The position numbers and the translations under genes are program-made. A stretch of DNA of 64,000 nucleotides from Pleurotus djamor (Eukaryota; Basidiomycota; Agaricomycetes; Agaricales; Pleurotaceae), in the NCBI GenBank assembly GCA_029747585.1, contig JAPEVF010000099.1, positions 8,811-72,810 on the forward strand. The letters run 5' to 3'. Positions 10,746 through 22,745 of the stretch are shown here, in pieces. The first letter of the stretch is position 1, and each line of letters starts with the position of its first letter. The notes under the pieces are model-generated. The model was not told the DNA's origin, did no database searches, and worked only from the letters and a program-made list of their open reading frames with translations.

Positions 10746-12758
10746 ATGCTGGGCACGCGACTTGTCTTCATAGTCTTGGCTGCGACCGTCTCGCACGCTT
10801 TCTCCATCCCCACCATCCCGAACATCTTCTTTGGCAACAGAAATGTGAAACGGGCCCTCCCTGATCTCTACGAAGCTTCCATCCCCGAACTCCAAGCGGG
10901 TCTTGATGCGGGTCAATTTAATAGTGTTGATCTTGTCAAAGTCAAATTCCTTTTCACTGATGATGATTTTGTCGGGTATCTGATCTGTCGTTAGGCCTAC
11001 TTTGCTCGCATCGACCAAGTCAACCTCAAAGGTCCAGCCTTGCGGGCCATCATCGAAACAAATCCGACGGCTTTACTTCAAGCAGCCGAGCTGGACCTGG
11101 AGCGCAGGCTTTTTGGAAAGCGCAGCGCCATGCATGGCATCCCCATCCTTCTCAAGGACAATATCGCGACGCTAGCTATCGAAGGTTCGCCCCATTGATC
11201 CCAAGGCGGTGCTAGTCGCTGAATAGTTGTCAAAGGAATGAACACAACCGCTGGGTCTTTCAGCCTTTTAAAGTCAATTGTGCCAGAAGATGCCGGTGTT
11301 GTTAAAAGACTGAGGGCTGCAGGAGCTATTATCCTCGGCAAAGCCAATTTATCTGAATTTGCTCACTTCAGAGGCAACCTTGCGTCTGGGTGGTCGGGGA
11401 GAGGAGGTCAAAATACCAACGCTTACTTTCCTGGCGCTGATCCTTGTGGTTCTTCCTCTGGATCGGGGGTTGGAACGTCCATCGGCTTGACGGCTGTATC
11501 TCTTGGAACCGAAACAGATGGAAGCATTACTTGCCCGTCTGATCACAACAACCTTGCAGGTATCAAACCCACCGTAGGATTGACATCTCGCGCAGGAGGT
11601 AACGTTTCAGTCGTTCTGTTCTCTCTTTGAAACCGCAACTCAATCATTTTTAGTCGTCCCGATCTCTGCGAATCAAGACAGTGTCGGGCCAATGACCCGT
11701 TCCCTCACCGATGCAGCCATCGTTCTTTCTGTCATCGCTGGCAAGGATCGAAACGACAATTTTACGCTAGCTCAGCCCAATACTGTACCTGATTTCACCA
11801 AAGCCCTCGACGTCAACACAATCAAAGGCAAACGTATTGGAGTCCCTCGCACGGGGCTGGTTGAAAGGGCGAATCCTGCCATATTGGCTGTTTTTGAGCA
11901 GGCCCTGGTCACGCTGAAGAACCTCGGCGCCACCATCGTCGACCCCGCTGATCTTCCCTCCATTAACGAGATTAGGGCCAACAGAAATGAAACGTTCGTG
12001 CTGAACACCGACTTCAAGGTTCGCTTCCTCGTTTTCCTTCTCGAAATGAGATTGACGTATGTTTGCTTTCTGCTTCAGGTTCAGCTCAATGAATATTATG
12101 AAGGCTTGATCGCCAACCCTTCTGGCGTTCGCAGTCTCGCAGATTTAATCGCTTTCGACGATGCTCACCCAGAACTCGAAGAGCCGCCCCAGTTCACCGA
12201 TCAATCTGAGTATGCTTGTCCTTCTCATGCACCCATATGCGCACTGAGATATCTACAGCCTTATAGCTGCCCAAGCAACAAACGGGTTCACAACGGCCTT
12301 CGCTCAGGCACTCAGTTCCAATCATGATCTCGGACGAACACGCGGTATCGACGCAGCACTCCAAAATAACAATCTTGATGCTCTCGTTATGCCTGCTTCC
12401 GTAGCAAGTGGTCCAGCTGGTAAGTCTCANCTCCTCTTTTTCCATTTTCCCAGCCCGACGTTCTCTCGTCTCACCCCATACTGCTTGGCGATACGCAGCT
12501 ATTGCAGGTTACCCTATCGTCACTGTTCCGTTGGGATTCTTCCCAGATAACACTGTCACAAGATCAGCTGGTCCGTTGACAGTCTACCCAGCGCCAGGCG
12601 TTCCGTTCGGCATATCCTTCGTCGGCACAGCTTTTTCCGAATTCGACCTGATTGGGTTGGCTTTTGCGTATGAACAAGCTACGATGACGCGTTTGCAGAG
12701 AAAGGCTTTTGCAGCGGCTATTCCCACTATCCAGCTCGCCGATGTTATGAAGCATTAA
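10746..12758 (+). CDS. Secreted amidase-signature enzyme, copy 2 (two introns missing)
   Basis: Amidase-signature hydrolase with a clean signal peptide (M-L-G-T-R-L-V-F-I-V-L-A-A). Exons: 10746-10940, 10995-11184, 11236-11598, 11654-12018, 12079-12209, 12259-12419, 12498-12758, stop TAA. The triad is intact: I-L-L-K-D-N, C-G-S-S-S-G-S-G and T-E-T-D-G-S-I. Compared with the three other copies it lacks the intron after I-I-L-G and the one after the P-I-V-T motif, so coding runs straight through at those points. Everything else, including phases, is shared. It is the first of three head-to-tail amidases; the next starts 218 bp downstream. An extracellular or cell-wall amide substrate is likely from the signal peptide but cannot be named. 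Confidence 0.9.
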
Positions 12759-12975
12759 CGAATCGTAGTCAAACCTGCAGTGTTGTCTGCATTCGTTCTC
12801 TGTTGACAATTGATTCGTCTTCGATGGTGGTCACATGCGTGGTCGACAGCGTCTTAAATAACCCTTTCTCATGCTTATCGCACTCGTCCCAGGCCCAAAA
12901 TAGGTTGATAGGACTGAACCTACATATGCGCCGTGATCGTGGCTTGCATGTTCTTTCGCCTGCTGAGACACTGCC

Positions 12976-15072
12976 ATGTTTCTATTGACTTATGTCACGC
13001 AGTGGCTGGCTGCTCTGAATATCTTCGTGTTCAGATACACTACCACAACACCAGCGTCATCTCTCCCGGATCTCTATGAAGCTTCCATCCATGAATTGCA
13101 GGCTGGTCTCGATGCGGGGCAGTTTAGTAGTGTCGACTTGGTCAATGTACGTCTATCTTTACACATAAACTTGCAGTAGTATTCACTCCATGCGGATCCA
13201 AGGCGTATTTTGCTCGCATTGATGAAGTCAACCTCAAAGGACCGGCGTTACGAGCTGTCCTAGAACTCAACCCGTCCGCTCTCAGAAAAGCCAGAGAACT
13301 TGATGCCGAACGCGAGATAAAAGGGAAACGTGGTGCTCTCCATGGAATTCCGATCCTGTTGAAAGACAACACGGCCACGGACAGCGCCGAAGGCTAGTCT
13401 TCCTCCGTTTGCTATTGTGTACATCCGAAACTCACTGGAATCTAGGCATGAACACGACTGCTGGTTCGTACAGCCTTCTTGGTTCCATTGTCCCTGAAGA
13501 TGCAGGCGTTGTGAAACGGTTACGCAAAGCTGGAGCGATTATTCTAGGTTACTTTTACGTCATCCCCATCGATAGTGATGCTCAATACGGTCTACGTAGG
13601 CAAAGCCAATTTGTGCGAGTTCTCTCATGCACGAGGATTACTTGCTTCTGGTTGGTCTGGTCGAGGCGGCCAGACTACAGGTGCATATCTGAAGAATGCA
13701 AACCCATGTGGCTCTTCTGGAGGTTCAGCTGTGGCTGCGTCAATTGGACTTGTCACTGTTTCTTTGGGCACAGAAACTGGCGGGAGTATCACTTGTCCTG
13801 CTGGCTTCAATAACCTCGTTGGGATCAAACCTACTGTCGGATTGACATCCCGAGCCGGAGGTAAGTGTTCTACGGTTGTTTGGTTATCTTATGGTGACCA
13901 ATGGTCGCATAGTTATTCCGTATTCTCTGAACCAAGATACGATTGGCCCTATCGCTCGTTCCGTGACCGACGCCGCAACTGTCTTATCCGTCATTGCAGG
14001 AAAAGATCCCAATGACAACTTCACCTGGTCCCAACCGGAACCTGTACCCGACTTCATGAAGGCATTGAGTTTGGGCGCACTTAAAGGAAAGCGGATTGGC
14101 GCAACGCGTCGTGGGGTTGAGGAGCTCAACCCCGTCATCGAAGCTGCATTCAACCGGACGCTCAACGTTTTTCGCAGGCTGGGAGCAATCATCACTGACC
14201 CGGCTGATATTCCAACGATCGAAGCTATACGCGAGTACAGGAATCAGAGCCTTGTTGTTCCTACTGATCTCAAGGTCAACCCAATCTCCTGCGACTCGAC
14301 TCTTTGGTAAAACTCTGACACAGGCAAACCTTAACGCGTACTACGGAAACTTAATCGCCAACCCATCTGGAGTAACAAACTTAGCTGAGCTCATCAAGTT
14401 CAATGATGACAATCCAGACCTCGAGCTCCCTTTAGGATATGAAGATCAATCCATGTCAGTAATTGTTCTTCATGTTCCCGTGTTGTCTTCCATCCTCATT
14501 TGTCTGACCTTTAGCATGAAAAGAGCACAATCTACAACTGGGTTCAATTCAACGTACTGGGAGCACCTAGAGTACCAACATGAACTCGGAAGGACGAAGG
14601 GGATCGATGCAGTCCTTCGAAAACATCGCCTCGACGCGCTCGTTATGCCTGCAGTCGTTCCCAATCCACCAGCGGGTAAGCCTCCTTCCATATCATCTCC
14701 GAGTCAAGTCCCACATGATGATTTCATTTACTAGCTATTGCGGGTTACCCCATCATCACTGGTGAGCAACTGTTACCCAGAATGTCTTATCCAACTTATC
14801 CAATACCTCCGATGACGTTCTCCTCCCTAGTTCCGTTGGGGTTTTTCCCTGAGAACACAGAGACGCAGCCAGCCGGGCCTTCAACCGTTTATCCAGGCCC
14901 TGGAATTCCATTCGGTCTTTCGTTTGTGGGAACTGCTTTCTCCGAATACAACCTGATAGGCATGGCGTATGCGTACGAACAAGCGACCCAAACGCGCTTG
15001 ATGCGCAGGGCGTATAAGAGTGCGATCCCAGTCACCCAGTTGGTGGACATCCTCGCGTTGAAGAGGGGCTGA
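12976..15072 (+). CDS. Secreted amidase-signature enzyme, copy 3
   Basis: Nine exons (12976-13146, 13203-13392, 13446-13547, 13600-13860, 13913-14274, 14324-14454, 14515-14675, 14735-14761, 14831-15072). This copy has the most canonical signature: C-G-S-S-G-G-S-A and T-E-T-G-G-S-I, with the Lys in L-L-K-D-N. The N-terminal hydrophobic segment (M-F-L-L-T-Y-V-T) is shorter than in copy 2 but suits a signal peptide or anchor. The second intron needs a GC donor (GCTAGT at 13393): reading through meets an immediate stop, and phase and the paralogues place the border there. The 27-nt exon 8 is conserved in size with copies 1 and 4. Confidence 0.88.
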
Positions 15073-15236
15073 AGGTTGTCGTTGATCACGCCACATAGTA
15101 TGGTGGAGTAACTTCTCTGCCCTCTAATGCTCAGCCATATCCATATGTAGGTCCGTATGGAACATGATTCTTAAGAGTGCTGCTTCGGTCATGAGTGCAA
15201 ATTTGCCGAGCTAAGCCTGTCCTTCCTATCGCCCCC

Positions 15237-17346
15237 ATGCTGCTGATAGTGCGTTTGCTCCAATGGTTTGCTACTGCCAACCTCCTCGATTTCCTGTATC
15301 CTCATGTTGGACCGAAACCATTTCCTGACCTCTATGAAGCTTCGATTCTTGAACTTCAAGCCGGCTTGGATTCCAAGCAGTTTTCTAGCGTCAATTTGGT
15401 GGAGGTGGTGTCTGCGCACTGCTCACGGCCGATAAAACTTGGACTAACACATCATTGGTGACTGTAGGCATACTTGGCTCGCATTGAGGAGGTTAACTTA
15501 CGCGGACCTGCCTTACGAGCAGTCCTGGAAATCAACCCGTCTGTTCTCAAAGATGCCCAACGGCTCGACTTCGAACGTGCAGAGGGGAGAAAACGCGGCC
15601 CGTTGCATGGGATTCCGGTGCTTTTGAAAGACAACATGGCGACCATTGCCACCGAAGGTGAGCAAGTCCGGCTTAGGGGCTCTCCTATGATGACCTCCCT
15701 CCACACCCCAACACCCCAAGGGATGAACACCACGGCCGGATCGTACAGTCTCTTGGGATCGATTGTACCGGAAGATGCGGGCGTCGTGAAAAGACTTAGA
15801 AAAGCGGGCGCTATTTTGATTGGCCAGTATTATCTCTGTTTCTCCCCGTTTGGTATTGATCAAACATTTAATGTATAGGCAAGGCAAACTTGTGCGAGTT
15901 CTCGCATGCTCGTGGTGAAGGTCTTGCGAATGGTTGGTCTGGAAGAGGCGGTCAGACTACGGGCGCGTACCTAAAGAATGCAGACCCATGTGGATCGTCT
16001 TCAGGATCCGCTGTAGCAACCTCCATCGGGCTTACCACTGTCGCTCTGGGCACTGAGACAGATGGCAGCATCACTTGCCCAGCAGATTATAACAATGTCG
16101 TTGGTATTAAACCGACGGTTGGGCTTACCTCTCGAGCAGGTGGTAAGGGCTTCTACCACTGTCTCTCCTTGTTCGCACTGTTTATAATGGCACTGATTGG
16201 ACGTTAGTGATTCCCATAACCGCCAATCAAGACACGGTGGGGCCAATCGCCCGCTCTGTTGCTGATGCCGCCCTGGTCCTGTCCGTGATTGCGGGGAAAG
16301 ACCTCAATGACCATTTTACGCTCTCTCAACCGTCAATTGTCCCTGATTATTCCAAGGCCCTCACTAAAACAGCCTTAGCTGGAAAGCATCTTGGTGTTCC
16401 TCGGCGTAAGCAAGCGGACATTGTGCACCCGTCCATATTGGCTGCGTTCGAGGATTCTCTGCACATTCTCAAGGATCTTGGGGCTACCATTGTTGATCCC
16501 ACTGATATACCTTCAATTGATGAGATCGTGGTATCTGAGGATGAAGTTCTCGTTGCCCAGACCGACTACAAGGTTGGTAGTAAATCAGTATGTATATTCG
16601 CATTTCCTGGAATACCTGATGAGTTCTTTCCATCAGATTCAATTGAACGCGTGGTATAAGGGACTTATCTCCAATCCGTCGGGTGTGCGAAGCATGAGCG
16701 ACCTCATCAAATTCAATGAAGACAATCGACCGTTGGAAATGCCCCCCGGATACGAGGATCAGAGTTAGTAAGTGCGCTCTTCTCACCCAAATGGCGCCGT
16801 TTCTGATGTCTAGTCGTTTAGCCTTACAGAATCACAAGCCACCCTTGGGTTCAATGCAACATACCTCGCCGCTCTTCGCCACAACCACGATCTTGGAAGG
16901 ACAAGAGGTATCGATGCTGTTCTCCGCAAATACCGATTAGATGCCCTGGTTGTCCCGGCCAATGTAGCGAGCGGACCTGCTGGTGAGTATTCAGCACCTT
17001 TTAATGTGATGTAGCTCAGGTCTACGCGCCATAGCAATTGCCGGTTATCCTATCGTCACAGGTAGAGTGGCCATACACTTTGCTGTTGACGCCGAAGTGC
17101 TGACCTTTCGGGCCTCTAGTCCCTATGGGATTTTTCCCGGCAGACACACTGACCAAATCAACTGGGCCTCACACAATATATCCAGGACCTGGTATCCCGT
17201 TCGGCCTCTCTTTTGTTGGGACGAACTTCTCAGAGTTCAAGTTGATTGGCATGGCATATGCGTATGAGCAAAAGACAAGGACACGTCTGGAAAAGAGGGC
17301 TTCCGAGGAAGCTATTCCGCGGACGCAGATTAGAGACGTTCTGTAG
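15237..17346 (+). CDS. Secreted amidase-signature enzyme, copy 4
   Basis: Nine exons (15237-15404, 15468-15657, 15721-15822, 15879-16142, 16208-16572, 16637-16767, 16822-16982, 17035-17061, 17120-17346). The start is M-L-L-I-V-R-L-L, a hydrophobic leader; the nearby ATG at 15191 is out of frame. The triad is complete (L-L-K-D-N, C-G-S-S-S-G-S-A, T-E-T-D-G-S-I). The intron after A-I-L-I-G requires a GC donor (GCCAGT at 15823); the nearby GT would break the frame. Last gene of the tandem amidase run and closest in exon layout to copy 3, suggesting a recent duplication. Confidence 0.88.
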
Positions 17347-17385
17347 CACCACGTTGTAAATTACACGCGTTGAATGCATTGTTCT

Positions 17386-17399
17386 CGATCACGTGATCG
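17386..17399. promoter_or_regulatory. 14-bp perfect palindrome with CACGTG core upstream of BTB gene 1
   Basis: CGATCACGTGATCG is a perfect inverted repeat 72 bp before the ATG of the first BTB gene. A near copy, CGATCACGTGGTC, lies at about 18799-18811, 55 bp before the ATG of the second BTB gene, just upstream of a CATAAAATA box. CACGTG is the E-box core bound by bHLH factors. A shared regulatory role is inference. Confidence 0.45.
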
Positions 17400-17471
17400 T
17401 CCAATTATCCCTCCTTAAATGACCGAGCGTCATGATCGAAGGATCTTCGACCTGCACCACTCACACTGAAC

Positions 17472-18613
17472 ATGTCTCAGCCAACCCCGTCAGTGGCGCC
17501 ATTGAAGGTAAGCTTTTCCGCGCCCTTTGCTCTCGCCTAGGTGATGACTATCCCTAGCCAAAGTTCAGCTTCGGCACCCCGCCGCCCGTCGCCACTACCG
17601 GTGGCTCGTCCTCAACGTCAACCCCCATCTTTGGTGGATTCGGCTCGCTGGGAAATGCATCCACCTCTCAAACAGCAGGTCAATCGTTCTTTAAACCGCC
17701 TCCTTCCTCCACTACGTCTCCCTTTGTGTCATTTGCAAAGGCTGAGAACACGGGGACATTAGCATCTCCTCCCGCCACTGCATCGCCATTTGCGTCACTC
17801 GCCAAGAATCCCACTACGACCGAGAGTCAAACACTTTCAAAAGCAACTCGACACCACGAGAGGTATTATTTCGAAGATGGGACCACCACTCTGCAGGTTA
17901 GTTGGATTGTGTTCATCTTACATGTAGCTAATACACGGTCAAGGTTGAAGATGTTCAATTTCGCCTTCATCGTGGCATTCTTCATCGCTATTGTCCAGAG
18001 CTAGCCAAGCTTGTCGTTTATAAGCCAGTCGCGGAGCCACACATCTTGGAAACATGTCTGGTCGACTTTGTCAGGCTTTTGGATGTCCTTTATCCTTCGT
18101 TAGTTCTTTGACCCCTCTTGGAGTGTGCTGAATACGACTCACCTTCATCCTCGCTCACAGCCTAGAACAAATTGGGGTTGCGGTTGAGCGTACACCAGAA
18201 GAATGGATATCTATCCTAAAGCAATCTCACCAATGGAAAATAAAACCATTGAAGGACCTCGCCGCCGGTCATGTCGCTTCTATGACCTTGGAACCCGCTC
18301 AGCGCATTAAACTATACCGTGAATGCGGACTTGATCATTCTGCCGACCTGGCACCTGCTTTCACGGACCTTTGTCGACGCTTGGAGTCTGTTTCTATCTC
18401 GGAAGCTAAGCTACTAGGGCTAGAAACCTATGCTCAGATTGTCACGCTTCGTGAAGCCGTGATCAGAGGCACAATCGAGGGATCACTCAATGACCGGGTT
18501 GTTGACTCTTTCGCCCTCACTGGTCCCAAGGCACAAGGTGAGTGTTTTTAACTATTTATGCCTTGATTCAACTCTGATTGTTCTCTCAATTTTATCTTTC
18601 GCCAGTTGCTTGA
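17472..18613 (+). CDS. BTB/POZ-domain protein 1 of a four-gene tandem array
   Basis: Exons 17472-17507, 17558-17896, 17944-18098, 18161-18537 and a tiny last exon at 18606-18613 (if that intron is not used the protein ends at 18551). The N-terminal 130 residues are Ser/Thr/Pro-rich with nucleoporin-like F-S-F-G and F-G-S-L-G repeats. The BTB domain begins at Y-Y-F-E-D-G-T-T-T-L-Q and continues over an intron into V-Q-F-R-L-H-R-G-I-L and L-L-D-V-L-Y-P-S. A helical C-terminal part follows, with T-P-E-E-W-I-S-I-L-K-Q and A-Q-R-I-K-L-Y, shared by all four paralogues. BTB domains mediate protein-protein contact; the partner is unknown. Confidence 0.85.
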
Positions 18614-18866
18614 GGCACTGTATCCTTGCTCTCCCAGGATCNTTTTCTTTTATCTGTCGGATTCTTTCTCCTGCGTGTGTAGTTGAACCTATTTACGATC
18701 TTTCTTACGATTATCTATGTCATGTGTCCGCGGTGTGGGTTCTGCAACTTAAACTTGGAATGACTAAATTTCGCGCTCCTGTAGCGCTCCTGGAAACGCG
18801 ATCACGTGGTCATAAAATACTGGGAGAAAACAGGGACCCTTGGAAGAACCTTTTTCACCTACCACT

Positions 18867-19959
18867 ATGTCGCAGCCAGCTCCGACTTCTACTGTACGCT
18901 TTCTTGGCTACGCTAAANTTTTTTTGTCCACTGACTTGAAACCAGGATGAGAAGCAGACAGTCCCGACACTGGGCTCATTCACGTTCGGTCTGGCCAACT
19001 CATCCTCAACACCGCCGCCTCCTTTTGGGAGCGCGACGCCAGTCTCTGCGCCCGTGTTTGGACTGAGTAGCTCTATTACGTCTTCGACGGCAGCGCCCAA
19101 ACGGAAGTGTGGTGGCTCGTCACAAAAGGCCGTTGCCGTTCAGCCTTCGTATCAGAAACACGAAGAGTATTATTTTGAAGACGGTACAACTACACTCCAA
19201 GTCAGCCGGGCTCTCTTCTTTTTCTCTACACTCACCCCAGAGCTTCTATAGATTGGAGATGTCCAGTTCAAACTTCATCGCGGATTACTGGAGCGTTACT
19301 CCCCCAAGCTCCATGCCCTTGGTTTGCTCCTGCGAACCCCGGAGAATCCCTTGGTCTTGGAAGACACAAATCTGACGGACTTTGTCAGACTTTTGAGCTT
19401 CTTATATCCTTCGTGAGTTCTTCGCACATAAAAGGTTTCATATTTTTGAGTACGTCAACACTTAGACGCCTTGGGGTTATCGCTGAACGGACGCCAGAGG
19501 AGTGGATATCCGTCTTTAAGCAAGCCCACAAGTGGGAGATACAAGATCTGAAGGACACTGCTGCTAGTCATGTTGCTTCTCTGCACATGGCGCCTGCCGA
19601 CCGCATCCAACTGTATCGTGATTGTGGTTTGGCTAACTCTGTCAGTTTGATCGCTGCATTCACCAGCCTATGTGAACGAAAGAAGCCTATATCTTTCGCT
19701 GAAGCCGAAATATTGGGGCTGAAAACGATGACAAAGATCGCTGCGCTTCGCGAGTCTGTCCTTCGAAACGAGCTCAAGGGTTCCCTGAATGTTGAGATTA
19801 TTGAAACCTTTTCTCTCACCGATGCGGAGCCAGGTTAGTCTCACTCACATAACGTTGCGTGTTCTTCCGTTCTGACAGGGAGCTACAATTATTCTAGGAG
19901 CTTCGCTGCCCATCAAGGGGCTGCCGAAAGCGACCACACCCCCAAAGACCGACGAATAG
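18867..19959 (+). CDS. BTB/POZ-domain protein 2 of the tandem array
   Basis: Same architecture as its upstream neighbour: a short first exon (18867-18893), a Pro/Ser linker with F-T-F-G-L and F-G-S-A, the BTB core starting Y-Y-F-E-D-G-T-T-T-L-Q and split by an intron at the same place, then the helical T-P-E-E-W-I-S-V-F-K-Q block. A final exon after a GTTAGT donor at 19834 adds a basic Pro/Thr tail ending T-P-P-K-T-D-E. One N lies inside intron 1 and is harmless. It is the closest relative of BTB gene 1 in the array, both in the linker and in the promoter motif. Confidence 0.85.
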
Positions 19960-20333
19960 ATTGGATACTTCGTGTTTTGCATCGTCCGCCTCCACTTTAA
20001 TGACCCGGATCCTATATGGTTTATGCCCTTATGTTCATGGAATTTAGTAGCTATCTAATGGATTCAATATCTGATCGCTTTTCTAGTCCGCAATGACCTC
20101 TGGGAAGCCGTTCAACGTTAGATGGGGCTAACGTCTTCTTTCCCCTTACTCAGAATAATAATAGCCCATCAATTGTTTTCGACGTTTCTCCCTTCGTTCG
20201 ATATATCAGACGTTGGCAACCGTCAGCTTGATCGGCATTTGGGCGATGTTCCTAACCGTCCGACCCCCTGCATGCCCTAACAACTTACTCTTAAAGAAAT
20301 CGACTATGGTTTTCCTCCTCAATTCTCGCACCC

Positions 20334-21311
20334 ATGCCTCAGAGCAGTACGCTTGAACCTGTTTTTACCTTTGGTCCCCCTCGGTCGAATTCGCCCCCAT
20401 CTGTACCCTTTTTCGGCATACCATCCCAGCCTAAATCCAATAGAACCTTGTCAAAGCAACACGAAAAATACTATTTCGCCGATGGGTCCACCGTTATCAA
20501 AGTTCGCTCTCTACCAGTCCTTTGCGATATGCTTCACTTATGTGCACCCACCTCCCTCAGATCGATGGTGTCTTGTTCAACCTTCACCGATGCATCCTCG
20601 AGCGGTATTCCCCCAAATTTTCGAGCCTGCTCCTCGGCCCCCATGTGGCATTGAATCCATTGGTACTCCAAGACGTGAATATTACGGACTTCGAACGGTT
20701 TCTTTCGGTCTTGTATCCTGCGTGAGTTTGAATTTCCTTCTTCTCCGTACCTGATTGTCTGAACGGAAACATCCATGTCCCCGCAGTGAGCTATATGTCG
20801 AACCGGTTCGGTCCTCCGAAGAGTGGATATCTATCCTCAAACAAGCCCACCATTGGCAGGTCGATTCCCTAAAGCGTGAGGCGGCCCAACGTGTTGCCTC
20901 CGTCGACTTGAAGCCCGCGCAGAGGATAAAACTTTATCAACAGTGTGGGCTAGAACATTCCGCTGACCTGTTGACGGCGTTCATGGATCTCTGTCGACGC
21001 GAAGAGACCATCTCTCTATCGGAAGCGACCTTGCTTGGGCTGGAAACCTATAACAAAGTCGTCTCACTCCGGGAGATAGTCATCAAAGGGCAGGTTGAAG
21101 GGCAGCTGACTGATGAAGTGACCAAAGCGTTCTCCCTCAAAGGATTGGATAATCCAGGTCCTTCATTTTCTTCAATACCTCATGCGAAGCCAATCGTCTG
21201 ACTTCCTCGAAATTAGATCCCCTTCCTTCCACTGCTGCGACCTCTACGCCCAAAATCGGACCGGTCAAAGTGAAAGTCAAACTCCCATCCGTAGACCGAA
21301 GTCTCGACTAG
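20334..21311 (+). CDS. BTB/POZ-domain protein 3 of the tandem array
   Basis: The ATG at 20334 starts a short linker with F-T-F-G-P-P, then Y-Y-F-A-D-G-S-T-V-I-K, an intron, F-N-L-H-R-C-I-L-E-R-Y-S-P-K and F-L-S-V-L-Y-P-A. The C-terminal helical block has S-S-E-E-W-I-S-I-L-K-Q-A-H and A-Q-R-I-K-L-Y-Q-Q-C. The last exon (about 21218-21311) ends in a Lys/Val-rich tail before TAG. The linker is about half the length seen in genes 1 and 2; genes 3 and 4 form the second pair of the array. Confidence 0.85.
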
Positions 21312-21675
21312 GCTGGCTGGCTGGCTGGTTTAACAAACTTGTCAAGTCCTGTACTAATAGAGTGGTCTCAAAGCTTTCATATATTCAAGATCATTCCACG
21401 TCAGGGGCTGTACCCTAAAGCCTAGGGAGCACATGTCTGCGAAGGTAACAACTGTAGTCCCCAAAGACTACCGGGATGGGCTCGTCTCGTCCTTTAGCTC
21501 CACTCAATCTTTGCCCGCAACTTGTCAATGGTGAGTCACCCAGAGTAGTCTATCGCATCCATCAATGGAGTTAGGGCCCTCCTCCCAATATAGACTAATC
21601 ATCACACGACACAGCTCTCGACGAAACGCTCTAACAGCAAACAGCACTTTGATATCTGGGTGTACCCCAGCCACG

Positions 21676-22651
21676 ATGAGCAACCCTCTTCCCAGTCGTA
21701 TTACTCCCTCAGCGTTTGCACCAATGCTTCACTGGAGCAGAATGCTTGGAGCTGAGCAACCGTCTGCGGCCAGATCGTTTGAGATCCCACCTCCTTGGGA
21801 CAATACACCTTTGGTGCGAAGACATGAGAAATACTACTTCACCGATGGGACCATTGTTGTCAAAGTGCGTTCTTCAAAGCCTCTTATCTATTGCATAGAC
21901 CTAGTAGATACTCATAGTTCTTCCCAGATTGACGGTGTCTCATTCCACCTTCACCGAGGAACCCTAGAGCGCTACTCTCCCAAATTCAAGAGTCTGTTTC
22001 GTGGGCTCCATGAATTTACAAATGAATTAGTAGTCCCAGGCGTGAATGTCAGAGACTTCGAGCGGTTCCTATCGGTTTTATACCCTGAGTGAGCCCGAAT
22101 GTTTATACCCGAAGACCTGACCAAAGACACAGACCCACAGTGAGCTGGGTGTGGAACCAGTGCGATCGCCAGAAGAGTGGATATCCCTCCTCAAACAGTC
22201 CCATCATTGGCAGGTTGAATCCTTGAAGCGCGTCGCCTCTCAGCACGTCGCCTCTCTTGACATGAGCCCCGCTGAGAGAATCAAACTCTATCAAGACTGT
22301 GGGCTAGGGGACTCGATCGATCTTTTGGCGGCGTTCACACAACTCTGTCAACGTGAGGAAGCCATCTCCCTCTTAGAGGCCAACTTGCTCGGGATGGAAG
22401 CATACAGCAAAGTCGTTGCTCTGCGAGAGAGGATCATAAAGCATCAGGTTACAGGACACCTTACTGATGAAGTCGCGAGAACATTCGCGCTCAGAGGGTT
22501 GGGCGGCTCAGGTTCGTCACCTGACAAACCAACATTCGACCATTCGTATATCTCTGAACTAATAATAGATGCTATTCCCCCTGCCTATACGTCTGATACT
22601 GCTATAGCTCAGATAAAAAGTGAAACTCCCATCCGTGAATGGAACTGGTAG
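21676..22651 (+). CDS. BTB/POZ-domain protein 4 of the tandem array
   Basis: Starts M-S-N-P-L-P-S-R; the BTB domain runs from Y-Y-F-T-D-G-T-I-V-V-K across an intron to F-H-L-H-R-G-T-L-E-R-Y-S-P-K and F-L-S-V-L-Y-P-E. The helical half (S-P-E-E-W-I-S-L-L-K-Q-S-H, A-E-R-I-K-L-Y-Q-D-C) matches gene 3 closely. At the position where the paralogues have a last intron the frame is also open through to TAG at 22651, so the tail may be translated directly or spliced; both end at the same stop. A short (GGCT)n run near 21311-21328 lies in the spacer before this gene. Confidence 0.85.
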
Positions 22652-22745
22652 GTAGGTTGGACGAAGTGATTCAATTGTGATGTATGTACTAGTAGGATTC
22701 AGATACCAAGAGATAATAAATGCTTTCTTCCGCTCTGACCAAGCA

